From NCBI GenBank assembly GCA_032718475.1, contig JAUCBJ010001042.1, positions 1 to 41,680 on the forward strand: DNA of 41,680 nt, in the 5' to 3' direction. Each line of letters opens with the position of its first letter. The stretch's first letter is position 1. Positions 1 through 11,919 of this stretch are shown one piece after another. Source of the stretch: Nemertoderma westbladi. Lineage: Eukaryota > Xenacoelomorpha > Nemertodermatida > Nemertodermatidae. Under the pieces are notes generated by a model. The model made no database searches. It was given only the letters and a program-made list of their open reading frames with translations, and was not told where the DNA came from. The position numbers and the translations under genes are program-made.

Positions 1-517
1 TAATCTACTGTTGTAATGTAATATAACAGTATGATCAACCGAGCCTATTGAGGCTCGGACCAGGCACCTAGATTTCAAAGTTCCGGTTATCATCAGACGG
101 GTGTGTGTGTCTAAGACAGCTGAGCTACCTGGACGGATGAAGATTTATTCGCTATGGAGTGGGCTATCATATTTTGGCCTTTTACTTTCACTCAGAAGGA
201 AAGTAAATTACATTATATATTTAGTTCACCGCCACTATTATTATCTACAGTTATTGCGCGGCTTATTTTTTTCCACACTTCGGCTCTGTTGAGCAGATGA
301 GTGTGTAGAGTTGTCTGTTGGAATGTACAGATTTCGATCCAGTCTAAAATATATCAGGTGATTTTTAGCTCGCATAAACACAAACCAGTAAACTACTTTC
401 TTTTCGACCATTTATCGTTTAAATATTTTGCTGATTATTTGCTTTTTATCAGTTTAATTAATTAATTTGTCGGGTAGTTATCAATGGGCCGCAGTTTAGT
501 AAACGCCTTAGGCGTGT
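1..517. other. Non-coding AT-rich DNA, no gene seen
   Basis: Only short unsupported open frames occur here. The stretch holds a perfect 8-bp hairpin (39-58). At 62-118 there is a weakly tRNA-like minus-strand sequence with an A-box-like GGTAGCTCAGCTG, but no convincing B box. I see no coding exon. Confidence 0.6.
39..58. other. Perfect inverted repeat (hairpin)
   Basis: CCGAGCCT, a 4-nt loop ATTG, then AGGCTCGG form a perfect 8-bp stem. No U-tract or gene lies next to it, so no role is assigned. It may be the end of a repeat element. Confidence 0.5.
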
Positions 518-808
518 GTGGGGCGAGCCACGCAGTCAGGCGAGCCTTAGCGCACAATTATAATTAGTAAATAGGGCAAAATTTCATGCCGCATGTCTGT
601 CTGTCTGCTGCTGTCTTAATGAAAAATTCATTCGTAAATAACTTTTGAAGATTTTAACCATTTTCAACCAAATTTTGTATGGGCATACTAGAGAAAAAGT
701 TCCAATATTTTTGAAAGTTACGGGCAAATACCTCTCGAACTTTTGACTCCAGATCAAATCGAACTTGTTTCGAACTTGCTCAAGTTCGCGTGGTGCGCGA
801 CGCCCCAC
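518..808. mobile_element. MITE-like inverted-repeat element, copy 1
   Basis: The element begins with GTGGGGCG (518-525) and ends with its exact reverse complement CGCCCCAC (801-808); weaker complementarity continues inward. The interior is AT-rich and contains a GTCTGTCTGTCTG run and no long reading frame. A related sequence at 6304 shares the GTGGGGCGAG start, the AGTC-GGCGAG segment, ATAGGGCAAA and the GTCTGTC run. A short element with inverted ends, no coding capacity and a second copy nearby fits a non-autonomous DNA transposon. Target-site duplications were not recognised. The 49-bp array starts 113 bp downstream. Confidence 0.55.
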
Positions 809-920
809 GAACGTGTTGTATTACATCGCGTTAAAATGAATACAATATGAATAATATTCAGCCACCCTTAATTGTTTTCGATGTTGCTGTGTGGCGCCTT
901 AATATGAGTCCGGCTGTATT

Positions 921-3077
921 ATCATCAACTAACTCTGATTGAGTGGTTTCGTTGCGCTGCACCCTATTGCTCATAAACTAACTCTGATTGAGTGGTTTCG
1001 TTGCGCTGCACCCTATTGCTCATCAACTAACTCTGATTGAGTGGTTTCGTTGCGCTGCACCCTATTGCTCATCAACTAACTCTGATTGAGTGGTTTCGTT
1101 GCGCTGCACCCTATTGCTCATCAACTAACTCTGATTGAGTGGTTTCGTTGCGCTGCACCCTATTGCTCATCAACTAACTCTGATTGAGTGGTTTCGTTGC
1201 GCTGCACCCTATTGCTCATCAACTAACTCTGATTGAGTGGTTTCGTTGCGCTGCACCCTATTGCTCATCAACTAACTCTGATTGAGTGGTTTCGTTGCGC
1301 TGCACCCTATTGCTCATCAACTAACTCTGATTGAGTGGTTTCGTTGCGCTGCACCCTATTGCTCATCAACTAACTCTGATTGAGTGGTTTCGTTGCGCTG
1401 CACCCTATTGCTCATCAACTAACTCTGATTGAGTGGTTGCGTTGCGCTGCACCCTATTGCTCATCAACTAACTCTGATTGAGTGGTTTCGTTGCGCTGCA
1501 CCCTATTGCTCATCAACTAACTATGATTGAGTGGTTTCGTTGCGCTGCACCCTATTGCTCATCAACTAACTCTGATTGAGTGGTTTCGTTGCGCTGCACC
1601 CTATTGCTCATCAACTAACTCTGATTGAGTGGTTTCGTTGCGCTGCACCCTATTGCTCATCAACTAACTCTGATTGAGTGGTTTCGTTGCGCTGCACCCT
1701 ATTGCTCATCAACTAACTCTGATTGAGTGGTTTCGTTGCGCTGCACCCTATTGCTCATCAACTAACTCTGATTGAGCGGTTTCGTTGCGCTGCACCCTAT
1801 TGCTCATCAACTAACTCTGATTGAGTGGTTTCGTTGCGCTGCACCCTATTGCTCATAAACTAACTCTGATTGAGTGGTTTCGTTGCGCTGCACCCTATTG
1901 CTCATCAACTAACTCTGATTGAGCGGTTTCGTTGCGCTGCACCCTATTGCTCATCAACTAACTCTGATTGAGTGGTTTCGTTGCGCTGCACCCTATTGCT
2001 CATCAACTAACTCTGATTGAGTGGTTTCGTTGCGCTGCACCCTATTGCTCATCAACTAACTCTGATTGAGTGGTTTCGTTGCGCTGCACCCTATTGCTCA
2101 TCAACTAACTCTGATTGAGTGGTTTCGTTGCGCTGCACCCTATTGCTCATCAACTAACTCTGATTGAGTGGTTTCGTTGCGCTGCACCCTATTGCTCATC
2201 AACTAACTCTGATTGAGTGGTTTCGTTGCGCTGCACCCTATTGCTCATCAACTAACTCTGATTGAGTGGTTTCGTTGCGCTGCACCCTATTGCTCATCAA
2301 CTAACTCTGATTGAGTGGTTTCGTTGCGCTGCACCCTATTGCTCATCAACTAACTCTGATTGAGTGGTTTCGTTGCGCTGCACCCTATTGCTCATCAACT
2401 AACTCTGATTGAGTGGTTTCGTTGCGCTGCACCCTATTGCTCATCAACTAACTCTGATTGAGCGGTTTCGTTGCGCTGCACCCTATTGCTCATCAACTAA
2501 CTCTGATTGAGTGGTTTCGTTGCGCTGCACCCTATTGCTCATCAACTAACTCTGATTGAGTGGTTTCGTTGCGCTGCACCCTATTGCTCATCAACTAACT
2601 CTGATTGAGCGGTTTCGTTGCGCTGCACCCTATTGCTCATCAACTAACTCTGATTGAGTGGTTTCGTTGCGCTGCACCCTATTGCTCATCAACTAACTCT
2701 GATTGAGTGGTTTCGTTGCGCTGCACCCTATTGCTCATCAACTAACTCTGATTGAGTGGTTTCGTTGCGCTGCACCCTATTGCTCATCAACTAACTCTGA
2801 TTGAGTGGTTTCGTTGCGCTGCACCCTATTGCTCATCAACTAACTCTGATTGAGTGGTTTCGTTGCGCTGCACCCTATTGCTCATCAACTAACTCTGATT
2901 GAGTGGTTTCGTTACGCTGCACCCTATTGCTCATCAACTAACTCTGATTGAGCGGTTTCGTTGCGCTGCACCCTATTGCTCATAAACTAACTCTGATTGA
3001 GTGGTTTCGTTACGCTGCACCCTATTGCTCATCAACTAACTCTGATTGAGTGGTTTCGTTGCGCTGCACCCTATTGC
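921..3077 (+). repeat. 49-bp tandem array, 44 units
   Basis: The ACCC core of each unit recurs at exact 49-bp spacing from 961 to 3068, giving 44 units with no net length change. Landmarks within a unit are CATCAACTAACTCTGATTGA, GTGGTTTCG and TTGCGCTGCACCC. Only rare substitutions mark units: GAGC for GAGT at 1777, 1924, 2463, 2610 and 2953; CATAAAC for CATCAAC at 975, 1857 and 2984; GTTACG for GTTGCG at 2914 and 3012. The near-perfect homogeneity suggests recent amplification or active conversion. No reading frame crosses it. Confidence 0.97.
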
Positions 3078-4067
3078 GCCTATTGCTGCTTTGATGTACA
3101 TTATTCCTCCACTGACGCTCATCAAAATGGTTGATTTTAATGGCATTTAATATACGAGATTACATATCAATAATATATTGGATAATTCTGGCACTGCAAT
3201 GAGCCTAAATGTAGATCAATTGTAATGTTTATTGCACAATCATTTATATGTTTTACAAGTGTGTAAAATATATTGATGGTAAAATGCCATGAGATTTGAC
3301 ATGCACAATTGCGCACCGGTTATGATACTAGATAAAAAATAGTAATAAATGATTCTAGTTCAATGATCTAGAATTTAGGCAATATTAACATCCCCTATAG
3401 GACCAGGTTCGAGCTACTGAGCTACAACATATCAACTATATCATTTGTCATATCAACTTTGGTTTCGTGTAGGTCTGGGCTAATTTTACAACAGGCGATT
3501 AAAATAGCAAACGAATGGCAAGTTCAAATCATACAAGATTAGACCCCATTGAAAAAAAATATTAAATAGAATTCCGTGTAGGACCAGAGACACTATCAAC
3601 CACTGGTAACCGGTTACTATCGAAATCCTCTTGGATGATTGCTGTTTTAACAAAGTACTTAAACTGTTTACAGCGCTGCTGACTGTCTGTATGTGCTAAG
3701 GGGTCTTTAATTAATCAGAAACGGGGTGTGCCTGAGCTGTGCAAGTACTATAAATAGGGTGAACTAACCGGCGTCGCATGGGTTCTTTCTCTTGGCCTCT
3801 GGTTGTTTGGGTGAAGTTGTTGGTTTTGGATGTACAGCCACTACCAAAATGGTTACAATAAATATAACCACCCCTGTACAAACATAATATATATACAGGA
3901 TTTATAGCCACGCTGATTAACGTGTCTGGCACCGAATAATAAAGTTATATTGAATAGTATTATTATAATAATATATAGCTGACTGATTGTGAGAAATACG
4001 CCACAAAACGCACTTGGGGAACTTTTCGGATAAAATAACGTAACCTATATATAAGACTAATAACGTA

Positions 4068-4091
4068 CCCCCCCCCCCCCCCCCCCCCCCC
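4068..4091 (+). repeat. Poly-C tract (24 C)
   Basis: Uninterrupted run of 24 C followed by TCTCTCC. It is one of several long homopolymeric C or G runs in this window. Exact length is unreliable because such runs are error-prone in sequencing. Confidence 0.85.
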
Positions 4092-4182
4092 TCTCTCCCT
4101 AGGGATATGTGGCAATTATGTACGCATATATAAAATTCCAGTAGAATTTCGACCGAAAAGTGAAAACCTGGTATTTTTCATA

Positions 4183-4199
4183 CCCCCCCCCCCCCCCCC
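4183..4199 (+). repeat. Poly-C tract (17 C)
   Basis: Uninterrupted run of 17 C, about 90 bp after the previous tract. Confidence 0.85.
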
Positions 4200-4988
4200 A
4201 TCCAGATGACCATAAATGTATTTAATGAACTGCGAGAGGTATACTCACCGTATTGCACATTGTGAATAAACAGCTGATACGCCAATCCGTGATTGACCGC
4301 CATTTGTAATGATTACAAAGTAATAACCGAACCCAGCACTAATAGTTTATGACGATATAACCGCAAGAGTTGTTGTATAATCTAATTATCCACCATATCA
4401 ATAAATGTTAATGCGTTGTTGGTTAGATCAATAATACCCACATCGAATAAATATTTCCATTATCCACCATTAATTGAATATTTAATAATTTATAAACCAC
4501 AATACAAATGCGACCAGTAGTAGTTGGTTCTTTTTATTGTAGAATCGCACCGAATAATTTTTTATTATATGAAAATTTATTTGGTATAACTAGACAACCG
4601 AAGTTCACGTGATAGTTACTTAACGTGACGTCAATTCGTCATTAAATAATAATTACTTTGTTTTCAATGAATTTCTATGGTCATGTTGGGATGACGAGTA
4701 ATGTTATTAACCGTTATATGTACTTTGCCTTCTCAAAGAAAGGTGAACAAAGTACGAGGTAAGGATAAAGTCTTTAGATAAAGAACGCAATGGTAAAAAC
4801 TCTACCTGGAATTATTAAAAGTAACTTTAATCCCTAATTACAACATTATTTATATAAATGAAGAAATGTGTGGCTCCTGATATGGATGGCCAAGCCTTGT
4901 CCAATGGACAGGACTGTCGCCTTGGGACAATGGGAGATTGGTTATCTACAGTCCCTCCCCGCCCCCCTGTAGTTACCGATAGCTAGTA

Positions 4989-5013
4989 CCCCCCCCCCCC
5001 CCCCCCCCCCCCC
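4989..5013 (+). repeat. Poly-C tract (25 C)
   Basis: Uninterrupted run of 25 C, the longest homopolymer in the window. It lies just downstream of a segment (4867 onward) that resembles the repeat near 41486. Confidence 0.85.
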
Positions 5014-5596
5014 TGTCGGTGCCTTCTGCCCGAGTTAAAGAGGTTGGAGATTTCTTGGCAATCGTTTAGACGGAAACTCTTATTAATAGTGGCCCCTTTA
5101 AGTCTTGGATTTCTATTGAACCAGCTCCTTCAGTGGCTATTATGCCTTTTGTGTAGGGCATATGTAACGGGTTTAGACGAGTAGGGCCGACATTATGTAA
5201 TGGAAAGCGAATGTACCTGCTAGCTAAGCTGCTCTAGGCTGTAACGCTAATGACATAGTGCTGATTTATTATCAATCTGGGGGGGGGCAACGAACTCGAT
5301 ATACACAAATAAGGTAGAACTTCCTCATTTCATCCATTTATAATTTGCAACTCATTGTATATTTAATAGTTAAACATGGCGCCACACTAACTCCCATGGT
5401 TGAACACTCACTAACTATCCGTCCATTTTCTCAACCCCCTGGCATTATATAATATGTTTTACACGAATCGACCATGAGTTAGATGTTATGATTTTGTAAT
5501 GGAAAATTGTGGAATTAACTCCAACAGACGAGGCAAATCTGCTATAATTGAACTGATATCAGTGACAGCAAGTGTTGAGAACTGTAATTGAACTGT

Positions 5597-5670
5597 AACT
5601 GTAATTACGAATTTTGAATACTGTAACCGAAACTGTAATTACGAATTTTGAATACTGTAACTGAAACTGA
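5597..5670 (+). repeat. 34-bp direct duplication
   Basis: Two adjacent copies of a sequence containing CTGTAATTACGAATTTTGAA and ending in ACTGTAAC(C/T)GAAA. They sit in a longer region rich in degenerate ACTGTAA motifs (5580-5690). Confidence 0.7.
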
Positions 5671-6303
5671 AGTTACAGAAAATCATCGATTTAGTTCTCA
5701 ACCACGCAACTAAAACGAATGAGCGTTTACAGTATTGTAATAGTATAAATAAAGTATAGTTTAATAAATGAATAACACTGGTCGACATGGGTATATAATT
5801 TTTAAAACATTGTATTTTTTATTAGGAGCCCGCTCGACAGCAGGACACTTAATGTAAAAATCTCCGGTCATATAACACTGACTGACTGACTCACTCACTG
5901 ATAATAATCCAGGTTCAGGCACTTCCTGCCTGGCGTTTTTGATGAAATTTTGCAAGTACATTGCTTTGGTGGTTCATAATCGTGTTACATAATTTCAGAT
6001 CGATTATATGTGTGGTATTCGAAATAATTCGTATTTTTGACATTAATTTGTCACGAAATTAAATGTATTTAGACATTCATTGACAGCTGTTCACAATGAA
6101 AAATGGCTTATGTAATGGATTTCTATACAGGCTTAGTACAAATCGATGAAGTTGCCAATATTTCTGTACTTAGTTCACCCATACTGTTTGTTTATGCCCT
6201 ACCACTCTGTGGCAAAGTTGAATTTCTCCATAGACTAGCATTACTGCGTGTGTTTAACATTTCACACAGCTGATGGCCTTCACACTCGACCCAAAGATAA
6301 TTT

Positions 6304-6473
6304 GTGGGGCGAGACACGTAGTCGGCGAGTCTTGGCATACGGTTCATATAGGGCAAATGGGGCATGTCCGTCTGTCCGTCCGTCTGTCTGTCTGGTAAAT
6401 CTTTGAACGCGAATTTATCGGCATCGCTGATTTGAAATTGAACCAAACTTAGTAGGTAAGTAGTGCGGCTACT
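6304..6473. mobile_element. MITE-like element, copy 2, cut off by the 19-bp array
   Basis: It starts with GTGGGGCGAG at 6304 and follows the layout of the element at 518-808: AGTC-GGCGAG, ATAGGGCAAA, CATGTCCG with a GTCTGTC run, then an AACCAAA segment. The matching right end CGCCCCAC is not found before the 19-bp array begins at about 6474. The element therefore looks truncated or interrupted by the array. Confidence 0.5.
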
Positions 6474-9400
6474 TGTGAGGAAAAGTATTTCTAGTGAGGG
6501 AAAATATATCTAGTGAGGGGAAGTATTTATAGTGAGGGAAAGTATTTATAGTGAAGGAAAGTATTTCTAGTAAGGGAAAGTATTCCTAGTGAGGTAAAGT
6601 ATTCGTAGTGAGGGAAAATACTTCTTGTGAGGGAAAGTATTTCTAGTGAGGGAAAATATATCTAGTGAGGGGAAGTATTTACATGAGGGAAAGTTTTTCT
6701 AGTGAGGGAAAGTATTTATAGTGAGAAAAAGTATTTATAGTGAGGGGAAGTATTTCAAGCGAGTGAAAGTATTTCTAGTGAGGTAAAGTATTCCTAGTGA
6801 GGGAAAATTCTTCTTGTGAGGGAAAGTATTTCTAGTGAGGGAGAGTATTTCTAGTCAGGGGAAGTATTTATAGTGAGGGAAAGTATTTCTAGCGAGGGAA
6901 AGTATTTATAGTGAGGGAGAGTATTTCTAGTCAGGGGAAGTATTTATAGTGAGGGAAAGTATTTATAGTGAGGGAAAGTATTTATAGTGAGAAAAAGTAT
7001 TTATAGTGAGGGAGAGTATTTCAAGCGAGGGAAAGTATTTCTAATGAGTGAAAGTATTTCTAGTGAGGTAAAGTATTCGTAGTGAGGTAAAGTATTTCTA
7101 GTGAGGGAAAGTATTTATAGTGAGAAAAAGTATTTATAGTGAGGGAGAGTATTTCAAGCGAGGGAAAGTATTTCTAATGAGGGAAAGTATATCAAGTTAG
7201 TGAAAGTATTTCTAGTGAGGTAAAGTATTCGTAGTGAGGTAAAGTATTCGTAGTGAGGTGAGGTATTCCTAGTGAGGGAAAATTCTTCTTGTGAGGGAAA
7301 GTATTTCTAGTGAGGGAGAGTATTTCTAGTGAGGGAAATTATTCGTAGTGAGGTAAAGTATTTCTAGTGAGGGAAAGTATTTATAGTGAGAAAAAGTATT
7401 TATAGTGAGGGAGGGTATTTCTAGTGAGGGAAAGTATTTATAGTGAGGGAAATTATTTCTAGTGAGGGAAAGTATTTATAGTGAGAAAAAGTATTTCTAG
7501 TGAGGGAAAGTATTTCTAATGAGGGAAAGTACATCAAGCGAGTGAAAGTATTTCTAGTGAGGTAAAGTATTCGTAGTGAGGTAAAGTATTCGTAGTGAGG
7601 TAAAGTATTCGTAGTGAGGTGAGGTATTCATAGTGAGGGAAAATTCTTCTTGTGAGGGAAAGTATTTCTAGTGAGGGAGAGTATTTCTAGTGAGGAAAAG
7701 TATTTCTAGAGAGGGGAAGTATTTATAATGAGGGAAAGTATATCAAGCGAGTGAAAGTATTTCTAGTGAGGTAAAGTATTCGTAGTGAGGTAAAGTATTC
7801 GTAGTGAGGTAAAGTATTCGTAGTGAGGTGAGGTATTCATAGTGAGGGAAAATTCTTCTTGTGAGGGAATGTATTTCTAGTGAGGGAAAGTATTTCTAAT
7901 GAGGGAAAGTATTTATAGTGAGGGGAAGTATTTCAAGCGAGGGAAAGTATTTATAGTTTGGGAAAGTATTTCTAGTGAGGGAAAGTATTTCTAGCGAGGG
8001 AAAGTATTTATAGTGAGAACAAGTATTTATAGTGAGAGAATGTATTTCTAGTGAGGAAAAGTATTTCTTGTGAGGGGACGTATTTTTAGTGAGGGATAGT
8101 ATTTCTAGTGAGGGAAAGTATTTATAGTGAGGGAAAGTATTTATAGTGAGGGGAAGTATTTATAGTGAGAGAATGTATTTATAGTGAGAACAAGTATTTA
8201 TAGTGAGAGAATGTATTTCTAGTGAGGAAAAGTATTTCTTGTGAGGGGACGTATTTTTAGTGAGGGATAGTATTTCTAGTGAGGGAAAGTATTTATAGTG
8301 AGGGAGAGTATTTCTAGCGAGGGAAAGTATTTATAGTGAGGGAGAGTATTTATAGTGAGAAAAAGTATTTATAGTGAGGGAGAGTATTTCTAGTGAGGGA
8401 AAGTATTTATAGTGAGGAAAAGTATTTATAGTGAGAGAAAGTATTTATAGTGAGAACAAGTATTTATAGTGAGAGAATGTATTTCTAGTGAGGAAAAGTA
8501 TTTCTTGTGAGGGGACGTATTTTTAGTGAGGGATAGTATTTCTAGTGAGGGAAAGTATTTATAGTGAGGGAAAGTATTTATAGTGAGGGGAAGTATTTAT
8601 AGTGAGTGAAAGTATTTATAGTGAGAACAAGTATTTATAGTGAGAGAATGTATTTCTAGTGAGGAAAAGTATTTCTTGTGAGGGGACGTATTTTTAGTGA
8701 GGGATAGTATTTATAGTGAGAAAAAGTATTTATAGTGAGGGAGAGTATTTCTAGTGAGGGAAAGTATTTATAGTGAGGAAAAGTATTTATAGTGAGAGAA
8801 AGTATTTATAGTGAGAACAAGTATTTATAGTGAGAGAATGTATTTCTAGTGAGGAAAAGTATTTCTTGCGAGGGGACGTATTTTTAGTGAGGGATAGTAT
8901 TTCTAGTGAGGGAAAGTATTTATAGTGAGGGAAAGTATTTATAGTGAGGGGAAGTATTTATAGTGAGGGGGAAGTATTTCTAGTGAGGGAAAGTATTTCT
9001 TGTGAGGGGACGTATTTTTAGTGAGGGATAGTATTTCTAGTGAGGGAAAGTATTTATAGTGAGAGAAAGTATTTATAGTGAGAACAAGTATTTATAGTGA
9101 GAGAATGTATTTCTAGTGAGGAAAAGTATTTCTTGTGAGGGGACGTATTTTTAGTGAGGGATAGTATTTCTAGTGAGGGAAAGTATTTATAGTGAGGGAA
9201 AGTATTTATAGTGAGGGGAAGTATTTATAGTGAGGGAAAGTATTTATAGTGAGAACAAGTATTTATAGTGAGAGAATGTATTTCTAGTGAGGAAAAGTAT
9301 TTCTTGTGAGGGGACGTATTTTTAGTGAGGGATAGTATTTCTAGTGAGGGAAAGTATTTATAGTGAGGGAGAGTATTTCTAGCGAGGGAAAGTATTTATA

Positions 9401-11919
9401 GTGAGAAAAAGTATTTATAGTGAGGGAGAGTATTTCTAGTGAGGGAAAGTATTTATAGTGAGGAAAAGTATTTATAGTGAGAGAAAGTATTTATAGTGAG
9501 AACAAGTATTTATAGTGAGAGAATGTATTTCTAGTGAGGAAAAGTATTTCTTGTGAGGGGACGTATTTTTAGTGAGGGATAGTATTTCTAGTGAGGGAAA
9601 GTATTTATAGTGAGGGAAAGTATTTATAGTGAGGGGAAGTATTTATAGTGAGGGAAAGTATTTATAGTGAGAACAAGTATTTATAGTGAGAGAATGTATT
9701 TCTAGTGAGGAAAAGTATTTCTTGTGAGGGGACGTATTTTTAGTGAGGGATAGTATTTCTAGTGAGGGAAAGTATTTATAGTGAGGGAAAGTATTTATAG
9801 TGAGGGGAAGTATTTATAGTGAGGGAGAGTATTTCTAGTGAGGGAAAGTATTCCTAGTGAGGGAAAGTATTTCTAGTGAGGGAAAATACTTATTGTGAGG
9901 GAAAGTATTTCTAATGAGGGGAAGTATTTCAAGCGAGTGAAAGTATTTGTAGTAAGGTAAAGTATTCCTAGTGAGGGACAATACATTTGTGAGGGAAAGT
10001 ATTCCTAGTGAGGAAAATACATTTTGTGAGAGAAAGTATTTCAAGTGAGGGGGAAGTATTTCTAGTGAGGGGAAGTATTTCTAGTGAGGGAAAGTATTTC
10101 TAGTGAGGGAAAGTATTCCTAGTGAGGGAAAATACATTTGTGAGGGAAAGTATTCCTAGTGAGGAAAATACATTTTGTGAGAGAAAGTATTTCAAGTGAG
10201 GGGGAAGTATTTCTAGTGAGGGGAAGTATTTCTAGTGAGGGAAAGTATTTCTAGTGAGGGAAAGTATTTCTAGCGAGGGAAAGTATTTATAGTGAGGTAA
10301 AGTATTCGGAGTGAGGTAAAGTATTCGTAGTGAGGTGAGGTATTCCTAGTGAGGGAAAATTCTTCTTGTGAGGGAAAGTATTTCTAGTGAGGGAAAGTAT
10401 TTCAAGCGAGGGGAAGTATTTCAAGCGAGGGAAAGTATTTCTAGTGAGGGAAAGTATTTATAGTGAGGGAAAGTATTTATAGTGAGGGAAAGTATTTCTA
10501 GTGGGGGAAGTATTTATAGTGAGGGGAAGTATTTCTAGTGAGGGAAAGTATTTCTAGTGAGGGAAAGTATTTCTAGTGAGGGAAAGTATTTCTAGTGAGG
10601 GAAAGTATTTATAGTGAGGGGAAGTATTTCAAGCGAGGGAAAGTATTTATAGTGAGGGAAAGTATTTCTAGTGAGGGGTAGTATTTATAGTGAGAAAAAG
10701 TATTTATAGTGAGAGAATGTATTTCTAGTGAGGAAAGGTATTTCTTGTGAGAGGACGTATTTTTAGTGAGGGATAGTATTTATAGTGAGGGAAAGTATTT
10801 ATAGTGAGGGGAAGTATTTCAAGCGAGGGAAAGTATTTATAGTGAGGGAAAGTATTTCTAGTGAGGGGTAGTATTTATAGTGAGAAAAAGTATTTATAGT
10901 GAGAGAATGTATTTCTAGTGAGGAAAGGTATTTCTTGTGAGAGGACGTATTTTTAGTGAGGGATAGTATTTCTAGTGAGGGAAAGTATTCCTAGTGAAGG
11001 AAAATACTTTTTGTGAGGGGAAGTATTTCTAATGAGGGGAAATATTTCAAGCGAGTGAAAGTACTTCTAGTGGGGGAAGTAGTTCTAGTAAGGTAAAAAG
11101 TATTCGTAGTGAGGTAAAGTATTCCTAGTGAGGGAAAATACATTTGTGAGGGAAAGTATTCCTAGTGAAGGAAAATACTTTTTGTGAGGGGAAGTATTTC
11201 TAGTGAGGGGAAATATTTCAAGCGAGTGAAAGTACTTCTAGTGGGGGAAGTAGTTCTAGTAAGGTAAAAAGTATTCGTAGTGAGGGAAAGTATTCCTAGT
11301 GAGGGAAAATACATTTGTGAGGGAAAGTATTTCAAGTGAGGGGGAAGTATTTCTAGTGAGGGGAAGTATTTCTAGTGAGGGAAAGTATTTCTAGTGAGGG
11401 AAAGTATTTCTAGCGAGGGAAAGTATTTATAGTGAGGTAAAGTATTCGTAGTGAGGTAAAGTATTCGTAGTGAGGTGAGGTATTCCTAGTGAGGGAAAAT
11501 TCTTCTTGTGAGGGAAAGTATTTCTAGTGAGGGAAAGTATTTCAAGCGAGGGAAAGTATTTCTAGCGAGGGAAAGTATTTCTAGTGAGGGAAAGTATTTA
11601 TAGTGAGGGGAAGTATTTCTAGTGAGGGAAAGTATTTCTAGTGAGGGAAAGTATTTCTAGTGAGGGAGAGTATTTCTAGTCAGGGGAAGTATTTATAGTG
11701 AGGGAAAGTATTTATAGTGAGGGAAAGTATTTATAGTGAGGGAAAGTATTTCTAGTGAGGGAAAGTATTTATAGTGAGGGGAAGTATTTCTAGTGAGGGA
11801 GAGTATTTATAGTGAGGGAAAGTATTTATAGTGAGGGAAAGTATTCCTAGTGAGGGAAAATACTTATTGTAAGGGAAAGTATTTATAGTGAGGGAAAGTA
11901 TTTATAGTGAGGGGAAGTA

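Larger units (their letters stand above)
3078..6303. other. Non-coding DNA between two arrays
   Basis: I see no coding exon; the short open frames at 3711-3932, 5761-5961 and 6192-6446 (all minus) resemble nothing recognised. Contents include three long poly-C runs, a G9 run at 5279-5287, a 34-bp tandem duplication near 5600, an ACTGACTGACTCACTCACTG run near 5877, and a segment at 4867-4892 (TGTGGCTCCTG...GGCCAAG) resembling 41486-41511. At 3400-3432 a minus-strand tRNA-like fragment (TGTAGCTCAGTAGC) is visible but too degenerate to call. Confidence 0.55.

Noticed and set aside
921-3077. CRISPR-like array
   Set aside because: The 49-bp units abut with no variable spacers, and the context is a eukaryotic genome.
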